Assembly: GCF_026240095.1 (NCBI RefSeq)
Contig: NZ_JAPIVG010000004.1
Coordinates: 1 to 64,000, forward strand
DNA length: 64,000 nt
Direction: 5' to 3'
Source: Pedobacter sandarakinus
GTDB taxonomy: Bacteria > Bacteroidota > Bacteroidia > Sphingobacteriales > Sphingobacteriaceae
The first letter of the stretch is position 1; each line of letters starts with the position of its first letter. A program made the position numbers and the translations under genes. The notes beneath the pieces are model-generated. The model saw nothing but the letters and a program-made list of their open reading frames with translations. It was not told where the DNA came from and did no database searches. Below are positions 61,639-64,000 of this stretch, in pieces.

Positions 61639-64000
61639 TTAAAGCGGGTTCACCTTTACCATATCAAAAGATGCTAAAGCGTTATACGCCCTGAAGCCTA
61701 TACTCCCGCTTCTATATGTAGTGTCTGTTGCCGTTATAGTCGGCTTAACACTATCATCGAGGAAAACTGCAAATTCACTCCCCTTGGCGCTAACTTTCAC
61801 ATTGTACATTTTATTTAGTTCCAAAGGGTACTTTTCTTCTTTAATGACTACCCATTTTTGATCTACAGCCTTTCCAATCTCAACTACACCTTTATCTGGA
61901 TTTAGCCCAACGTAATAACCGTCGTAAGCATCCGGGCCTATCGCCTGGTTGGTTACCCTGAATATTAGTCCTGCGTCTCCAGCCGTATTTACTTTTATAT
62001 TTGCCTGGTAAGTAAAATCGTCAAATGCTGTTTGATTGGCTACAATTTTCGATCCGCGAATGCCAGATCCAAAGGAACCTGAATTAAGAGCCACATGCAT
62101 CTCTCCATCTTTTTGATACCATCCGCCACCATAGAAAACCCAATTTGCTGGCATTCCTTTATCAAACTGTTCCGATAGGTTTTCTGTAATCATATTCGCT
62201 TTACCAATAACAGGAAAGCATGTTAACCTAATATTTTCTGAACCAAACGGAACGAGTGTAATCTCTTCATCCTGCTCATTAGAAAATACCGGACTAAAAG
62301 GTACCTCAGCAGCAGCTACATGTTTGGCACTTAAGCCCCATGAGGGTATCCTCCTGCCTTTAGCTTTTAACTTAATTGGTGTAGCACTAGCGGTGAATGG
62401 ATAGTCGGTAACATTTCCACGCTCAACAGCAAAGGATTGATCCAGACGCCCACTTTTGATAACCAAGCCATAATTCCATGGTGATGCTGGTAAAATTTCC
62501 ATATCGTTAAAGCCACTTATAACATTCTTTTTTGTTATTTTTTCTGATGATTTAATCTCCAGCGCATAAACAATCGGGCCTCTTTCTATACTGGTTGAGT
62601 TATTCACCTGTTTGCTTGAAGTAATCTCCATTGGGAAATTAATCACCACCTGATCCTGGTCTTTCCATTCACGAGCTATTGAATAAAATGAGCCAGATTT
62701 TACACCTTTCAATTCAAGGCCATTAACTTTAATGGATGGTTTAACTGCCCACGCCGGGATTCTTAATAACAATGGAAAACGAGCCGCGTTACTTAAGGAG
62801 ATATTTAATTTAATTGCTTCTTCAAAAGGGTAATTTGTTACTTCGGAAATTTTTATCTTCTGCCCGTCAGCCACAATGGTTTCAATTTCCATAGGTCCAT
62901 AAGATATAAATGCCAATCCTTTTTCTGGTGTAGCGGCTACACTGTTTTTTACAAAATAAGGCCAACCCATGTGCATGTTATACCTGCAGCAACCAAATCC
63001 TGATTGAGGGCTTAACACTACCCCATTTGTGTAATCCTGATTAAAACCATTTTCGCCATGCACACTTTGGACCTGATTTGGAAGCGTATAGTAGGCATGT
63101 CTTTTAAATTCACGATCAAACTGAGCAGGTAGCGCATTAAATGCGACTTTTTCTAATTCATCGCCCAGTGCTACATCCTGAATAACCCGAGTTGCCGTTT
63201 CCATACTTTGCATCCATTCCACAACCGTACAGGTTTCAACGCCCTGGATCGAAGATCGACCGGCCAGGAATTCCGTTCCCGAGCTTAAACCTTGGGGTTG
63301 CCCATGATCTCTCGAAAGATGATCCAAACCTTTCCCTAAAGCATTTATAGATTCTTTTGTATCATTCAATTGACCGACAATTGCTGGAAATTTCAAAGCT
63401 TGCGCCACATTAACCATATGCTTCGGGTGAAAGTCTTCGCCGAAATAAAAAAATTGGTTTTGATTGAAGATATCTACCCATGGATAGGCCTGCCCTTTCA
63501 GCTTATTAACTAAGCTTAGCAAATCCTGGTCGCCATTGATGTTGTAGAGCCAAAGCGCAATCTCCATATTATCTGCGGCCCTGGCTTTTCCCCAATCCCT
63601 CAGCGGGTTTTTGTCCAGTTGCGCTAACTCGTACTTCAGATATTTGGTTAAGAAAGGTACAACCCTTTTATCTCCAGTAGCCTCATAATAGCCTTGTAAG
63701 GCGTACATCATGGGCATGCGTGGCCACCAATCATTCATTTTCGGAGGACCAAACAAACCGTCACTTTGCTGGCTCTTTAGTGTCCAATCGATATATTTCT
63801 GTGCTTTTGCTTTCAAAGCCGGGTCATCCAACGTGTAAGCTAAAGCAATTAATCCCTTCACATAGTATGGCACCCGTTCCCAACTACTGCCTGTTCCACC
63901 AAGCCAGTCGGTATCTTTTCCCAAATTATCTTTCTCCGGGTAGAGTTCCTCAGCCATCCCGGTGGCGCCATCTCTTTGTTGTTCCAGCTGTTTTAATAGC
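61639..64000 (-). CDS. GH127-type beta-L-arabinofuranosidase with LamG-like tail (5' end outside window)
   Basis: The open frame continues past the right edge (upstream of the ATG at 63957 it stays open to 64000), so the N-terminus is missing; at least 787 residues are seen. The GH127 metal-site signature is present as the glutamate and cysteine of GVETCTVVEWM and the CC pair in FGCCRYNMHMGWPYF. A C-terminal module of about 160 residues (FDDFTYQANIKVNTAGDAGL, DGYYVGLNPDKG, SGSIGFRAYNALASFD) resembles LamG/concanavalin-like carbohydrate-binding domains. The family releases arabinofuranose units from plant-type glycans, in line with the GH43 genes nearby. Confidence 0.88.
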   Translation of the reverse strand, partial: LLKQLEQQRDGATGMAEELYPEKDNLGKDTDWLGGTGSSWERVPYYVKGLIALAYTLDDPALKAKAQKYIDWTLKSQQSDGLFGPPKMNDWWPRMPMMYALQGYYEATGDKRVVPFLTKYLKYELAQLDKNPLRDWGKARAADNMEIALWLYNINGDQDLLSLVNKLKGQAYPWVDIFNQNQFFYFGEDFHPKHMVNVAQALKFPAIVGQLNDTKESINALGKGLDHLSRDHGQPQGLSSGTEFLAGRSSIQGVETCTVVEWMQSMETATRVIQDVALGDELEKVAFNALPAQFDREFKRHAYYTLPNQVQSVHGENGFNQDYTNGVVLSPQSGFGCCRYNMHMGWPYFVKNSVAATPEKGLAFISYGPMEIETIVADGQKIKISEVTNYPFEEAIKLNISLSNAARFPLLLRIPAWAVKPSIKVNGLELKGVKSGSFYSIAREWKDQDQVVINFPMEITSSKQVNNSTSIERGPIVYALEIKSSEKITKKNVISGFNDMEILPASPWNYGLVIKSGRLDQSFAVERGNVTDYPFTASATPIKLKAKGRRIPSWGLSAKHVAAAEVPFSPVFSNEQDEEITLVPFGSENIRLTCFPVIGKANMITENLSEQFDKGMPANWVFYGGGWYQKDGEMHVALNSGSFGSGIRGSKIVANQTAFDDFTYQANIKVNTAGDAGLIFRVTNQAIGPDAYDGYYVGLNPDKGVVEIGKAVDQKWVVIKEEKYPLELNKMYNVKVSAKGSEFAVFLDDSVKPTITATDTTYRSGSIGFRAYNALASFDMVKVNPL

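Overview
The window comes from a Bacteroidota genome, most likely Sphingobacteriaceae (Pedobacter-like). This rests on SusC/SusD pairs, a hybrid two-component regulator, DUF4296 and TIGR02757-type proteins, weak Shine-Dalgarno signals, promoters of the TAnnTTTG type and low GC. No rRNA, tRNA, transposase or CRISPR array was seen. The placement is inference from gene content; no database search was possible.

Layout. 1-5045 is the N-terminal and central part of a giant secreted repeat protein (minus strand, runs off the left edge). 5.5-10 kb holds a Crp/Fnr-like regulator, a TIGR02757 protein, a trans-sulfuration enzyme and proS. 10.1-15.7 kb holds a Gly/Tyr-rich lipoprotein, a FadL-like porin, a macroglobulin-like secreted protein and what look like two gene remnants. 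15.7-37.5 kb is mainly housekeeping: UbiD, Dps, a LysM protein with uridine kinase, CoA-transferase A/B, MutS2, aspartate kinase, CspA, a 1-Cys peroxiredoxin, PurB, Nfu, an inositol-phosphatase-like enzyme and Lgt. 37.8-39.8 kb holds MtaB and UbiX. 40.2-52.3 kb is a complete polysaccharide utilisation locus (SusC, SusD, two GH43 enzymes, one clan GH-A glycosidase, hybrid two-component regulator), probably for arabinose-containing hemicellulose or pectin. 52.7-59.4 kb holds a second Crp/Fnr-like regulator and a trehalose locus in which TreY and MalQ are fused, next to TreZ. 59.8-64 kb holds a small ECF sigma factor, an OmpA-like lipoprotein and a GH127-LamG enzyme cut by the right edge.

The most notable system is at 30.4-33.3 kb. 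An ECF sigma factor is followed 8 bp later by a membrane protein that joins an anti-sigma-like cytoplasmic head to a trypsin-like periplasmic protease. Divergently, three tandem paralogous 66-73 aa lipoproteins each carry their own promoter and terminator. All three lipoprotein promoters, and the region just upstream of the sigma gene, share GGGTTAC, then exactly 16 nt, then YATTAA. A second copy upstream of the sigma gene has a 17-nt spacer. This motif is unlike the housekeeping TTG/TAnnTTTG promoters seen elsewhere here (cspA, a small-RNA candidate), so I infer a self-regulated envelope-stress regulon whose output is small Thr/Asp-rich lipoproteins.

Other points of interest are a repeat protein whose unit length changes only in steps of 10 codons, a ~70-nt small-RNA candidate at 39.85-39.91 kb, two related REP-like hairpin elements, and a 53-aa Cys/Lys-rich protein that may be translated from a leaderless mRNA.
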